Source of the DNA: Gemmatimonadaceae bacterium | GTDB taxonomy: Bacteria; Gemmatimonadota; Gemmatimonadetes; Gemmatimonadales; Gemmatimonadaceae | Length of the DNA stretch: 64,000 nucleotides | Direction: 5' to 3' | NCBI GenBank assembly: GCA_019637355.1 | Contig: JAHBVT010000001.1 | Coordinates: forward strand, 1,209,192 to 1,273,191 | Shown here: piece by piece, positions 8,323-15,748 of the stretch | Layout: every line of letters starts with the position of its first letter | Position numbering within the stretch: position 1 is the first letter of the stretch | The notes under the pieces: generated by a model | The model's input: only the letters and a program-made list of their open reading frames with translations | Database searches by the model: none | Told to the model about the DNA's origin: nothing | Position numbers and translations under genes: made by a program

Positions 8323-9920
8323 GCGAGTTCCCGGCCGTCCTGCACGCGTTCTCCGAAGCCTATGGCGTCGGAGCCACGCTGTGGACGCAGGCTGCGCCCG
8401 GCGCCACGCTCGAGGTGGCCGCCACGTCGGGCGGGGACGTCACGCCGCCGGAGGGCTTCGCGCACATCGAAGGCGCGGAGCCGGTGCTGCGGGAGACGGC
8501 GCTCGGGCCGCAGCTCGTGCTCCGGGTGCCCGGTCGCACGCGCGCCTGGCTCGGCGTGGGCCCCGTCGCCGACGACGACGTTGAGGTGCGTAAGTGGATC
8601 CGCGTACTCGTGCCCCTGCTCGCCGGAATGCTGCAGTCGCGTTGGGAGGCCAGCCACGCCGCCGACGAACTGATGGAGCGCTACGAGGAAATCAATCTCC
8701 TCTATTCCATCAGCGAGATCCTCGGCCGCACGGTGACGCTGGAGGACGCCGCCAAGACCATCCTGCTGGAAGTCGCCGACACCGTGGGCGCGGATTATGG
8801 CGCGCTGCTGGTGCACGATCCCGCCGCCGGCCTGCTGCGCCCCGTGACCTCGCTGCGCGCCGTCAACGCACCGCCGGCACTCGCCATCCCCACCGACGAC
8901 CCCATCGCCGTGTCGTCGCGCGTGTTCCGTACGCGGCACGCGCTGTTGGTGAACGCCGGCGTGCTCGAGAGCCCCTTCGAGGCGCCGTTCCGCTCGGGCG
9001 CGATGCTCTCGGTGCCGATCACCTGGACCACGCCGGAGGGCGGCGTGCCGCTGGGGGTCGTCTGCCTGAGCGGCCGACGCAGCGGCGAGAACTTCACGGC
9101 CGGCGACGAGAAGCTGGTCGCCGCCGTTGGCTCACAGATCGGCACGGCCATCCAGAACGCCCGCCTCGTGCGCGCCAGCCTCGACCAGGAGCGCCTGCAG
9201 AGCGAGATGCGCCTCGCGCACGACCTGCAGATGAAGCTGCTGCCCTCGGGTGAGGTGGTGGCGCCGGACGCGCTCTGCGGCGTGCGCGTGGAGCCGGCCG
9301 ACGGAGTCGGCGGCGACTTCTATAACCTCTTCCACCTCGGCAACGGCCGCATCGGCGTGCTGGTGGGCGATGTGTCGAGCCACGGCTATCGTGCCGCGCT
9401 GATTATGGCGCTGGTAATGAGCGCCTCCGCCATCCACGCGCAGACCACCGCCGACCCCGCCGAGACGGTGACGGCGATCTTCGCGACGCTCGACGAAGAG
9501 CTGCGCGAGACGGAGATGTTCCTCTCGCTCTGCTACTGCGTGGTGGACCGCGAGGCGCGGACGATCCGCTGGACCAACACGGGGCATCCGCACGCTTTCG
9601 TCATCGGCGGGGACGGCGTGCCGCGGCGGCTCGAGGCCACCGACCCGCCGCTGGGCCTCGGCCCCGACGAACTGCACGTGAACGAGCGCGCCTGGGATCC
9701 GGCGCAGGACCTGTTGGCGCTGTTCACCGACGGCATCACCGACGCACGCAATGCGCGCGGCGAGGCCCTCGGCGAGGCCGCGGTGCTCGAGGTGCTGCGC
9801 GCGCGGCGCAAGGAAGTGCCCTCGCGCGTGGTGGACGGCGTGTTTGCGCTCGTGGAAGGGCATATGGGCCGCGCCCGCCCACACGACGATCAGGCCCTGG
9901 TGGTGCTGAGGCACGCGTGA
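8319..9920 (+). CDS. GAF / PP2C-type (SpoIIE-like) serine phosphatase
   Basis: Protein of 533 residues. The N-terminal third is unassigned, a GAF-like sensor domain covers about residues 120-290, a short signalling helix follows, and a SpoIIE-type PP2C phosphatase fills the rest. Metal-binding signatures are GGDFYN, VGDVSSHG, FTDGITDARN and the terminal DDQALVVL. Such RsbU-like enzymes dephosphorylate the STAS antagonist in response to a signal, here probably sensed by the GAF domain. The GTG start overlaps the kinase stop. No transmembrane segment is seen, so the signal is likely cytoplasmic. Confidence 0.88.
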   Translation: MSEFPAVLHAFSEAYGVGATLWTQAAPGATLEVAATSGGDVTPPEGFAHIEGAEPVLRETALGPQLVLRVPGRTRAWLGVGPVADDDVEVRKWIRVLVPLLAGMLQSRWEASHAADELMERYEEINLLYSISEILGRTVTLEDAAKTILLEVADTVGADYGALLVHDPAAGLLRPVTSLRAVNAPPALAIPTDDPIAVSSRVFRTRHALLVNAGVLESPFEAPFRSGAMLSVPITWTTPEGGVPLGVVCLSGRRSGENFTAGDEKLVAAVGSQIGTAIQNARLVRASLDQERLQSEMRLAHDLQMKLLPSGEVVAPDALCGVRVEPADGVGGDFYNLFHLGNGRIGVLVGDVSSHGYRAALIMALVMSASAIHAQTTADPAETVTAIFATLDEELRETEMFLSLCYCVVDREARTIRWTNTGHPHAFVIGGDGVPRRLEATDPPLGLGPDELHVNERAWDPAQDLLALFTDGITDARNARGEALGEAAVLEVLRARRKEVPSRVVDGVFALVEGHMGRARPHDDQALVVLRHA

Positions 9921-9930
9921 TGGGGCCGCC

Positions 9931-10725
9931 GTGAGCGACGCGCTCCCGCGCCCCAAGAAGCGCCTCGGCCAGCACTTTCTCACCGACCCGCGCCTGCTCG
10001 GCCGCATCGCCGACGCGCTCGCGGTCACCCGCGACGACACGGTCATCGAGATCGGCCCCGGACGCGGCGCGCTCACCGAGCAGTTGCTCACGCGCGCCGG
10101 ACGCGTCATCGCCATCGAACTCGACCGCGAACTCGCGCCGATCCTCGCCGCGCGCTGGCGCGACGAGCCGCGCTTCACGCTCGTCGAGGGCGATGTGCTG
10201 GAGCAGGACTTGGGCGCGCTGGCCGGCGGGTCCTACCTGCTGGCCGGCAACGTGCCGTACAACATCACCACGCCGATTCTCTTTCACGCGATGCAGCGCC
10301 CGCGGCCGACGCGCGCCGTGTATCTCGTGCAGAAGGAGGTTGCCGACCGCGTGGTGGCCGCGCCGGGCAGCGAGGACTACGGCGCGCTGAGCGTGAACGT
10401 GCAGGCACTGGCCGAGGCGAAGCTGCTGTTCACGGTGGGCGCCAAGTCCTTCACGCCGCCGCCCAAGGTGGAGAGTGCGGTGATCCGCGTCGTGCCGCGC
10501 GCCACGCCGCTGCTCGAGGAAGGCGAGGAGGAGCCGTTCCGCCTGCTGGTGCAGGGCGCCTTCGGTCTGCGGCGCAAGCAGATGCGCCGCGTCCTGCGCA
10601 CGGTGAAGGGCTGGGATGCGCCGCGTGCCGATGCCGCGTTGCTGGAGGCCGGCATCGATCCCGAGGCACGGCCGGAAACGCTCGCGCCCGTGGACTTCCT
10701 GCGTCTGCTACGCGCCGTGCGTTAG
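9931..10725 (+). CDS. rsmA: 16S rRNA dimethyladenosine transferase RsmA (KsgA)
   Basis: RsmA dimethylates A1518 and A1519 of 16S rRNA during small-subunit maturation. The 264-residue product shows KKRLGQHFLTDP at the N terminus, the SAM motif EIGPGRGALT, the acidic IELDREL and the catalytic NVPYNI (NxPY) motif. The start is GTG at 9931; the nearby ATG at 9920 runs into a stop after four codons. The 3' end overlaps the convergent rex gene by 18 bases. Confidence 0.96.
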   Translation: MSDALPRPKKRLGQHFLTDPRLLGRIADALAVTRDDTVIEIGPGRGALTEQLLTRAGRVIAIELDRELAPILAARWRDEPRFTLVEGDVLEQDLGALAGGSYLLAGNVPYNITTPILFHAMQRPRPTRAVYLVQKEVADRVVAAPGSEDYGALSVNVQALAEAKLLFTVGAKSFTPPPKVESAVIRVVPRATPLLEEGEEEPFRLLVQGAFGLRRKQMRRVLRTVKGWDAPRADAALLEAGIDPEARPETLAPVDFLRLLRAVR

Positions 10726-11343
10726 CGAATAGGCGAGGATCTCGAGCTCGGTCGCCATATTCACCGCGCGCAGCGTCACGCCGGCGGGAACCTGCAGCGG
10801 GGCAGGGGCGAAGCTCAGGATGGCCTGAATGCCGGCGGCGACGACGCGGTCCACCATCGCCTGCGCCGCTTCGGCCGGCACCGCGAGCACCGCGATGCGC
10901 GGCTTGTGCGTGGCAATGTCGGCCTCGAGCTCGCGGTCGTGCCGCACCGTCTGGCCTTCGAGTTGCAGGCCTGCCTTGGCTGGGTCGCTGTCGTAGACAC
11001 CCACCACGTGGAAGCCGCGCGTGGTGAAGCCGCGGTACGTGGCGAGGGCCGCGCCGATCTTGCCCGCGCCGACGATGATCACCGGCCAGGGTTGTTCGAG
11101 CCCCAGAATCTCGCGGATGGAGGCGATCAAATCCTTCACGCCGTAGCCGAGGCCGCGCTTGCCGAAGGATCCGAAGAACGAAAGGTCCTTGCGCACCTGC
11201 GCCGACGTCGTGCCGCCGGAGCGTGCGAGCTCGCCGGACGAGACCGTGGATTGGCCGCGGGTCTCGAACTCCTCCAGAAATCGGAGATAGAGCGAGAGCC
11301 GGCGGACGGTGGATTCGGCGATATGCTTGGTAGGCGAGTGCAT
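10708..11343 (-). CDS. rex: Redox-sensing transcriptional repressor Rex
   Basis: Rex senses the NADH/NAD+ ratio and represses fermentation and respiration genes when NADH is low. The 211-residue protein has an N-terminal winged helix (about 1-80, including TVRRLSLYLRFLEE and the SAQVRKDLSFFG recognition helix) and a Rossmann domain with GAGKIG at residues 92-97. A perfect Rex operator lies 4 bases upstream of the ATG, overlapping the -10 box of a good promoter, which points to autoregulation. No Shine-Dalgarno is visible before the ATG. The 3' end overlaps rsmA tail to tail. Confidence 0.95.
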   Translation of the reverse strand: MHSPTKHIAESTVRRLSLYLRFLEEFETRGQSTVSSGELARSGGTTSAQVRKDLSFFGSFGKRGLGYGVKDLIASIREILGLEQPWPVIIVGAGKIGAALATYRGFTTRGFHVVGVYDSDPAKAGLQLEGQTVRHDRELEADIATHKPRIAVLAVPAEAAQAMVDRVVAAGIQAILSFAPAPLQVPAGVTLRAVNMATELEILAYSLTHGA

Positions 11344-11347
11344 AGGT

Positions 11348-11365
11348 TTGTGAAATCTTTCACAA
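11348..11365. promoter_or_regulatory. Rex operator
   Basis: The 18-base palindrome TTGTGAAATCTTTCACAA matches the known Rex consensus TTGTGAA-N4-TTCACAA exactly. It lies just upstream of the rex ATG and overlaps the end of the -10 element at 11364-11369. Bound Rex would therefore block rex transcription. It might also affect the gene starting at 11469 on the other strand. Confidence 0.92.
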
Positions 11366-11392
11366 TGTACTCTGCCTTGGCGCCCGACTCAA
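11364..11392 (-). promoter_or_regulatory. rex promoter
   Basis: Reading on the minus strand: -35 TTGAGT (11392-11387), a 17-base spacer, -10 TACATT (11369-11364). Transcription should start about 11357, inside the Rex operator, leaving a leader of only about 14 bases without a ribosome-binding site. Confidence 0.75.
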
Positions 11393-11468
11393 TAGGGAAG
11401 ACGGCACGGTTGTAACCCCCGTTGCCGCGCCGGCGTACGGCGCTCCGTCCCCTCTTTGGAGATTCCTT

Positions 11469-11960
11469 GTGCGTAAGCCGTCTGTGATGTCCTTGGTGCG
11501 CCGCGGCACGGCGCTCGCTGCGCTGGTCCTCGGCGCCGCGCCGCTGGCCGCCCAACAGCCGACCCCGACTCCCGCGCCGCCAGCGGCGCCTGCCGCCGCC
11601 CACGTGCCGACGCACGCCGAGGCCATCGCCCTCGGCCGCGCGACATTTCTCGCCGCGTTCACCGGCGCCATCGATTCGCTGATGGCGACCGCCGATCCGG
11701 CCTCGATGCGTGACGACCTCCGCAGCCGCCTCACTGACGGCATCGCCCAGATCTCGCTGCAGCTCGGCGCCGAGCGCCGGATGATCTCCGAGCGCGTCGT
11801 GCACGTGGAAGGGCGCTACGAGTACCAGCGCACGTCGGAGTTCGAGATGGTGCCGGTGCCGCTGGTGTTTCGCGTGATTCTCGGCGCGCCGGGCAAGTGG
11901 CGCGGCTTCACCGCAGCTCCGGAAGAGGCGACGCCGGTCGGCGAGGAACTGAAGCCCTAG
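11469..11960 (+). CDS. Secreted protein of unknown function
   Basis: A 163-residue protein with an N-terminal signal peptide (Lys/Arg, then a hydrophobic ALAALVLGAAPLAAQ core with a likely AxA-type cleavage site), a Pro/Ala-rich linker (about residues 28-48) and an alpha/beta region of about 110 residues that I do not recognise. The GTG at 11469 is preceded by a GGAG box about 8 bases upstream. It starts divergently from rex with the Rex operator in between, so redox control is possible but unproven. Confidence 0.7.
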   Translation: MRKPSVMSLVRRGTALAALVLGAAPLAAQQPTPTPAPPAAPAAAHVPTHAEAIALGRATFLAAFTGAIDSLMATADPASMRDDLRSRLTDGIAQISLQLGAERRMISERVVHVEGRYEYQRTSEFEMVPVPLVFRVILGAPGKWRGFTAAPEEATPVGEELKP

Positions 11961-11976
11961 CTCCCGCAGCGCCCGC

Positions 11977-11982
11977 TAGATT
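11977..11982 (+). promoter_or_regulatory. -10-like TAGATT close to the exonuclease start
   Basis: TAGATT ends only 5 bases before the ATG at 11988, so a start at the normal distance would give a leaderless or near-leaderless mRNA. No Shine-Dalgarno precedes the ATG. The same layout (TAGATT, 8 bases, ATG) occurs at 14422-14436. The -35 region is weak, so this is a candidate only. Confidence 0.4.
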
Positions 11983-11987
11983 GCGGG

Positions 11988-12626
11988 ATGGACCTGCACA
12001 GCCTCCCTTACGTCGTGGTGGACGTCGAGACGACGGGGGGACAGCCCGGAGGAGCGGATCGTGTGACCGAGGTGGCCGCCGTGCACGTGGACGGTGCGGC
12101 CACCTCGGTCGCGTTTCATTCCCTTGTGAACCCAGCGCGTCCGATTCCCTGGTACATCACGCGGCTCACCGGCATCGACGATGCGATGGTGCGCGATGCG
12201 CCGCGCTTCGAGGACATCGCCGGCGAGCTGGCGGCGCACTTGGTGGGGCGGGTGTTCGTCGCGCACAATGCGTCCTTCGATTTCGGCTTCCTCGACGCCG
12301 AGTTCGCGCGCGTGGCGCCGACGCCGCTCGGTGCGCTGGTGATGGGGCAGCTGTGCACGGTGCGGCTGGCGCGCCGGCTGCTCAGCCACCTGCCGCGGCG
12401 CAATCTCGACGCCGTGAGCGCGCACTACGGCGTCACGATCCACGATCGCCACCGCGCCAGCGGCGATGCGCTGGCCACGGCCGAGGTGCTGCGCCGCTTG
12501 TTGCGTGATGCCTCGCATCGCGGCGTCCACACCTGGAGCGAGCTGGATGAGCTGCTGGCGCGCCGCACGAGTCGCGCGCGGCGCAGCGCCTTGCCGGGCT
12601 TCAGCAACGGCGCCGACGGCGCCTAG
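11988..12626 (+). CDS. DEDDh 3'-5' exonuclease (DNA polymerase III epsilon-like)
   Basis: A 212-residue protein with one DnaQ-fold exonuclease domain. Exo I is VVDVETTG (about residue 9-16), Exo II is HNASFDFGFL and Exo III is HRASGDALAT, so the acidic residues and the general-base histidine of the DEDDh class are present. It could be the proofreading subunit DnaQ or a stand-alone nuclease. A 30-residue basic tail follows the domain and there is no polymerase neighbour, so I leave the symbol blank. Its stop abuts the stop of the convergent antiporter gene. Confidence 0.88.
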   Translation: MDLHSLPYVVVDVETTGGQPGGADRVTEVAAVHVDGAATSVAFHSLVNPARPIPWYITRLTGIDDAMVRDAPRFEDIAGELAAHLVGRVFVAHNASFDFGFLDAEFARVAPTPLGALVMGQLCTVRLARRLLSHLPRRNLDAVSAHYGVTIHDRHRASGDALATAEVLRRLLRDASHRGVHTWSELDELLARRTSRARRSALPGFSNGADGA

Positions 12627-14381
12627 TCAGTCGAGTGCGCGCAGTTCGCTGACGGTCTCGTCGGCGTGTTGGTCCGTGCGCCCCATCGCCGTCAGCGAGA
12701 AGTGGGCCATCCCATAGGCCAGCTCCCGTTCACCCATAATCACGCGTCCGACGTCGAGCTGGCGCAGGAAGTCGCGCTCCGCCTGCGAGTGCGTGCGTAC
12801 CACCGTGTTGAGGTCCGGGCACTCGCGGCGCGCCGCGGCGACGATGCTGCGCGCCTGGTAAGGATCCGGCGTGGTGATGATGAGCAGGCGTGCCGTGCGG
12901 ATGTGCGCCTGCTCCCGCACCGACTGCCTGGTGGCGTCGCCGTAGATGGCGGGCACGCCGAGCCGACGCAGCGAGTCCACGGCGCCGCGGTCCTGTTCGA
13001 TCACCACGTAGGGGATGTCGGACTGCGAGAGCGCGTACGCGACGACCGAACCCACGCGCCCGTGACCCACCAGCACTGCGTGGCCAGTGGGACCGTCGTG
13101 CTCGGCGTCGGGGAAGAATCGCAGTGGATCGTGCTCGTCCACGCGCTCGAGGCGGTCCTGCAGCTTGGGCCGCGCGCGCACCCAGCGCTCGATCGGGCCG
13201 GCGATGGAGAATGCGACCGGGTTGAGCGTGATCGAGAACAGGGCGCCGGCCAGGATCAGCGACTGCGCATCGACGGGCAGGAGCCCCAGCGAGACGCCGA
13301 GGGCCGCGAGGATGAACGAGAACTCGCCGATCTGCGCCAGTGATGCCGACACGACAAGCGCGCGGTGAATCGGATGCCCGAAGGCCAGCACGATGGCGAA
13401 GGCCGCCAGCGATTTGCCGACGATGATGACGAGGATGACACCGAGCAGGCGGAAGGGCTGCTCGATGACGATGGAGGGATCGAACAGCATCCCCACCGAG
13501 AAGAAGAACAGCACTGCGAAGGCGTCTTGCAGGGGCAGGGCGTCGGAGGCGGCCTGATGGCTCAGGTCCGACTCGCTGATGACCACGCCGGCGAAGAAGG
13601 CGCCGAGCGCGAACGAGACGCCGAACAGCGCGGCCGCGCCCACCGCCACGCCCAGCGCAACCGCGAGTACGGCGAGCGTGAACAGTTCTCGCGAGCCGGT
13701 GCGCGCCGTGCGCTCGAGCAGCCAGGGCACCACGCGCCGCCCGACCACGAGCATCAGCGCGAGGAAGGCCACGACCTTCGCGATCGTGATGCCCACCGCC
13801 ACCCAGACGTTGCCCTGCGCCGCGGAGGCTGCGAGTCCGGTCGGCGAGCCCCCCAAGGGGAGGGCCAGGGCAGGGAGCAGCACCAGCGCGAGGACCATCG
13901 CGAGGTCTTCGACGATCAGCCAGCCCACCGCGATGCGGCCGTCGGAGGTGTCGAGGGCGCCGCGTTCTTCCATCGCTCGCAGCAGCACCACCGTGCTGGC
14001 GACTGACAGCGAGAGGCCGAAGACCAGCGCCGAGCCCCAACTCCATCCCCACCAGTGCGCCATCACCGCGCCGAGCGCGGTGGCGACGGTGATCTGCACG
14101 ACGGCGCCCGGCACCGCGATGCGGCGCACCGCGAGGAGTTGGTCGATGGAGAAGTGAATGCCGACGCCGAACATCAGCAGGATGACGCCGATCTCGGCGA
14201 GCTGCGAGGCGAGCCCGGCGTCCGCCTCGACGCCAGTCGCCGTGAACGGCCCGGCGACGATGCCCGCGGCGAGATAGCCCACCAGCGGCGGCAGCCTGAG
14301 CCGCTGCGCCAGCATCCCGAGGAGGAAGGCCAGCCCAATGCCGGTGGCGATGGTCCCGATCAGCGCGGTATCGTGGGGCAT
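12627..14381 (-). CDS. CPA2-family cation:proton antiporter with RCK/TrkA-N domain
   Basis: A 584-residue membrane protein. About twelve hydrophobic segments fill residues 1-390 (first MLAQRLRLPPLVGYLAAGIVAGP), then a cytosolic TrkA-N (RCK) Rossmann domain begins at about 430 with VLVGHGRVGS. This is the KefB/KefC/YbaL architecture: potassium or sodium efflux in exchange for protons, gated by a nucleotide bound to the RCK domain. No KefF/KefG partner is adjacent, so glutathione gating cannot be inferred. It is transcribed against the exonuclease gene with directly adjoining stops. Confidence 0.88.
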   Translation of the reverse strand: MPHDTALIGTIATGIGLAFLLGMLAQRLRLPPLVGYLAAGIVAGPFTATGVEADAGLASQLAEIGVILLMFGVGIHFSIDQLLAVRRIAVPGAVVQITVATALGAVMAHWWGWSWGSALVFGLSLSVASTVVLLRAMEERGALDTSDGRIAVGWLIVEDLAMVLALVLLPALALPLGGSPTGLAASAAQGNVWVAVGITIAKVVAFLALMLVVGRRVVPWLLERTARTGSRELFTLAVLAVALGVAVGAAALFGVSFALGAFFAGVVISESDLSHQAASDALPLQDAFAVLFFFSVGMLFDPSIVIEQPFRLLGVILVIIVGKSLAAFAIVLAFGHPIHRALVVSASLAQIGEFSFILAALGVSLGLLPVDAQSLILAGALFSITLNPVAFSIAGPIERWVRARPKLQDRLERVDEHDPLRFFPDAEHDGPTGHAVLVGHGRVGSVVAYALSQSDIPYVVIEQDRGAVDSLRRLGVPAIYGDATRQSVREQAHIRTARLLIITTPDPYQARSIVAAARRECPDLNTVVRTHSQAERDFLRQLDVGRVIMGERELAYGMAHFSLTAMGRTDQHADETVSELRALD

Positions 14382-14421
14382 CGCCCCAAGCTAATGCGCG
14401 CGCTGCGCCCCGCGCGATGGA

Positions 14422-14427
14422 TAGATT
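14422..14427 (+). promoter_or_regulatory. -10-like TAGATT before the MBL-fold gene
   Basis: TAGATT followed 8 bases later by the ATG at 14436. A normal start distance would give a leader of 0-2 bases. There is no Shine-Dalgarno. The -35 is not clear. Confidence 0.4.
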
Positions 14428-14435
14428 GCATCGAT

Positions 14436-15332
14436 ATGAGCGCCCCGACCCCCCTCCACGAGTCGCGCCGCCTCGGCGCCCTCACGATCCACGCCCTGCA
14501 GGCCGGCGGCCAGCAACTGGACGGCGGCGCGATGTTCGGCGTCGTCCCCAAGCCGCTGTGGGAGCGCCGCATCCCCGCCGATGAGCGCAATCGCATCCCG
14601 CTGGGGATGCGCTGCCTGCTCATCGAGCATCCCAGTGCGGGCCCGGTGCTCATTGACACCGGGGTGGGGAACAAGGAGGACGCCAAGTTCCTCGACATCT
14701 ATGGCATCGAGAACAGCGTCCCTGGTTACCGGACGATGCTCGAGGCCGCCTTGGCGGCGGCCGGCTACGCGCCGGCGGACGTGCGCGTGGTCATTAATTC
14801 GCACCTGCACTTCGACCACGCCGGCGGCAACACCGCGCTCGAGGACGGCCAGGTGGTTCCGAGCTTCCCCAACGCGCGGTACCTGGTGCACGCCGGCGAG
14901 ATGCAGTACGCCACGCACACCAACGAGCGCACGGCCGCCAGCTACTTCCCGCGCAACTGGGATGTGCTCCGGGCCTCAGGCCAACTGGAACTCGTGCAGC
15001 ACGACGTCGAACTCGTGCCCGGCATCCGGATGCGGCACACGCCCGGCCACACGCCTTGGCATCAGAGCATCGTCATCGAGAGCGAGGGCGAGACGGCGGT
15101 GTTCTTGGCCGACCTCTGTCCGACCGCGGCCCACGTGCCGCTGCCGTGGATTATGGGCTACGACGTGGAGCCGCTGGTGACGCTGGAATCGAAGCGGACG
15201 CTGTGGGCGGACGCGGCGGCGGGGGGATGGTTGGTGGTGTTTGAGCACGATTCGCGGGTGCCGTGGGGGAGGATCGTACGGGGGGAGCGTGGGTTTTCCT
15301 TTGTGGAAGAGGGGAGAGGGGGAGGGGGGTGA
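14436..15332 (+). CDS. Metallo-beta-lactamase-fold hydrolase
   Basis: A 298-residue protein with the zinc-binding motif SHLHFDHAGG and further metal ligands (HTPGHTPWH; ADLCPTA). N-acyl-homoserine-lactone lactonases and many other hydrolases share this layout, so the substrate cannot be named. I chose the ATG at 14436 (MSAPTPLHESRRLG), because longer frames run antisense through the antiporter gene. The last residues (EEGRGGGG) and the stop are encoded by the purine-rich side of a CT-rich intergenic repeat, so the C terminus looks extended or replaced by repeat sequence. Confidence 0.85.
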   Translation: MSAPTPLHESRRLGALTIHALQAGGQQLDGGAMFGVVPKPLWERRIPADERNRIPLGMRCLLIEHPSAGPVLIDTGVGNKEDAKFLDIYGIENSVPGYRTMLEAALAAAGYAPADVRVVINSHLHFDHAGGNTALEDGQVVPSFPNARYLVHAGEMQYATHTNERTAASYFPRNWDVLRASGQLELVQHDVELVPGIRMRHTPGHTPWHQSIVIESEGETAVFLADLCPTAAHVPLPWIMGYDVEPLVTLESKRTLWADAAAGGWLVVFEHDSRVPWGRIVRGERGFSFVEEGRGGGG

Positions 15333-15520
15333 CGGCGGGGAGTTGGGACAGGGGAGATGGTTGAGAGAGGGGAGATGGTTGGGAGAGGGCCCTCTCCCGA
15401 GCTTCTCCCCTTTCACAGCGCATCTGCCTTTTCTCCGTGCATCTCCCCTCTCTCTGGTCCTCTCCCCCCTCCCATCTCCCTCCCGTCACCCGCCTCCCGC
15501 CTCCCCTCTCCCGTGCAGAG
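15302..15520. repeat. GA/CT-rich repeat block with an 18-bp palindrome
   Basis: Purine-rich units of the GGGGAGAG type (about 15302-15390) are followed by their pyrimidine complement (about 15391-15520). At the junction GGGAGAGGGCCCTCTCCC (15381-15398) is a perfect palindrome, so a long imperfect hairpin could form. The unit resembles the block at 3826-3900. It begins inside the 3' end of the upstream gene. Confidence 0.65.
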
Positions 15521-15522
15521 GC

Positions 15523-15551
15523 TTGACCCAACCCCGCATCCCACCTAGCTT
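15523..15551 (+). promoter_or_regulatory. infC operon promoter
   Basis: -35 TTGACC (15523-15528), a 17-base spacer, -10 TAGCTT (15546-15551). The predicted start near 15558 gives a leader of about 190 bases before infC. The same -35/spacer/-10 wording appears before rpsA and, with TATCTT, before rplM. Confidence 0.85.
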
Positions 15552-15576
15552 TAGCACCGTTCAGCAACCAGCAAGC

Positions 15577-15596
15577 GCACCGGCAGGCGCCGGTGC
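15577..15596 (+). promoter_or_regulatory. First hairpin of the infC leader
   Basis: GCACCGGC (15577-15584), loop AGGC, GCCGGTGC (15589-15596): a perfect 8-bp stem near the start of the predicted leader. A smaller CTCTC/GAGAG hairpin follows at 15610-15625. Confidence 0.6.
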
Positions 15597-15691
15597 CACC
15601 CTCTGGCCTCTCTCGTCACTGAGAGTTGAGCTGCAGGAGTCCGGACAAGCCACCCCGCGCGAGGCGACTCGTGCGGTTCGGTGTGTTATGG

Positions 15692-15726
15692 CGCGGACTC
15701 CGAATGCGGGGTTCGCGTTCTGTTTT
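15692..15726 (+). terminator. Terminator-like attenuator hairpin in the infC leader
   Basis: CGCGGACTCCG (15692-15702), loop AATG, CGGGGTTCGCG (15707-15717) form an 11-bp stem (two G-U pairs), followed by TTCTGTTTT. This is a plausible Rho-independent attenuator, ending 22 bases before the infC start. infC leaders are regulated in several bacteria, for example by L20 in Firmicutes. I cannot identify the regulator here. Confidence 0.6.
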
Positions 15727-15748
15727 CCCCTTCGTCAGGAGTCGTCGT

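Noticed and set aside
12627-14381. Naming the antiporter KefB or KefC
   Set aside because: The glutathione-binding details and the KefF/KefG partner cannot be seen; several CPA2-RCK proteins share the architecture.
15626-15748. In-frame upstream extension of infC
   Set aside because: It would translate the attenuator hairpin and add about 41 residues unlike any IF-3; the Shine-Dalgarno and family N terminus point to ATC at 15749.
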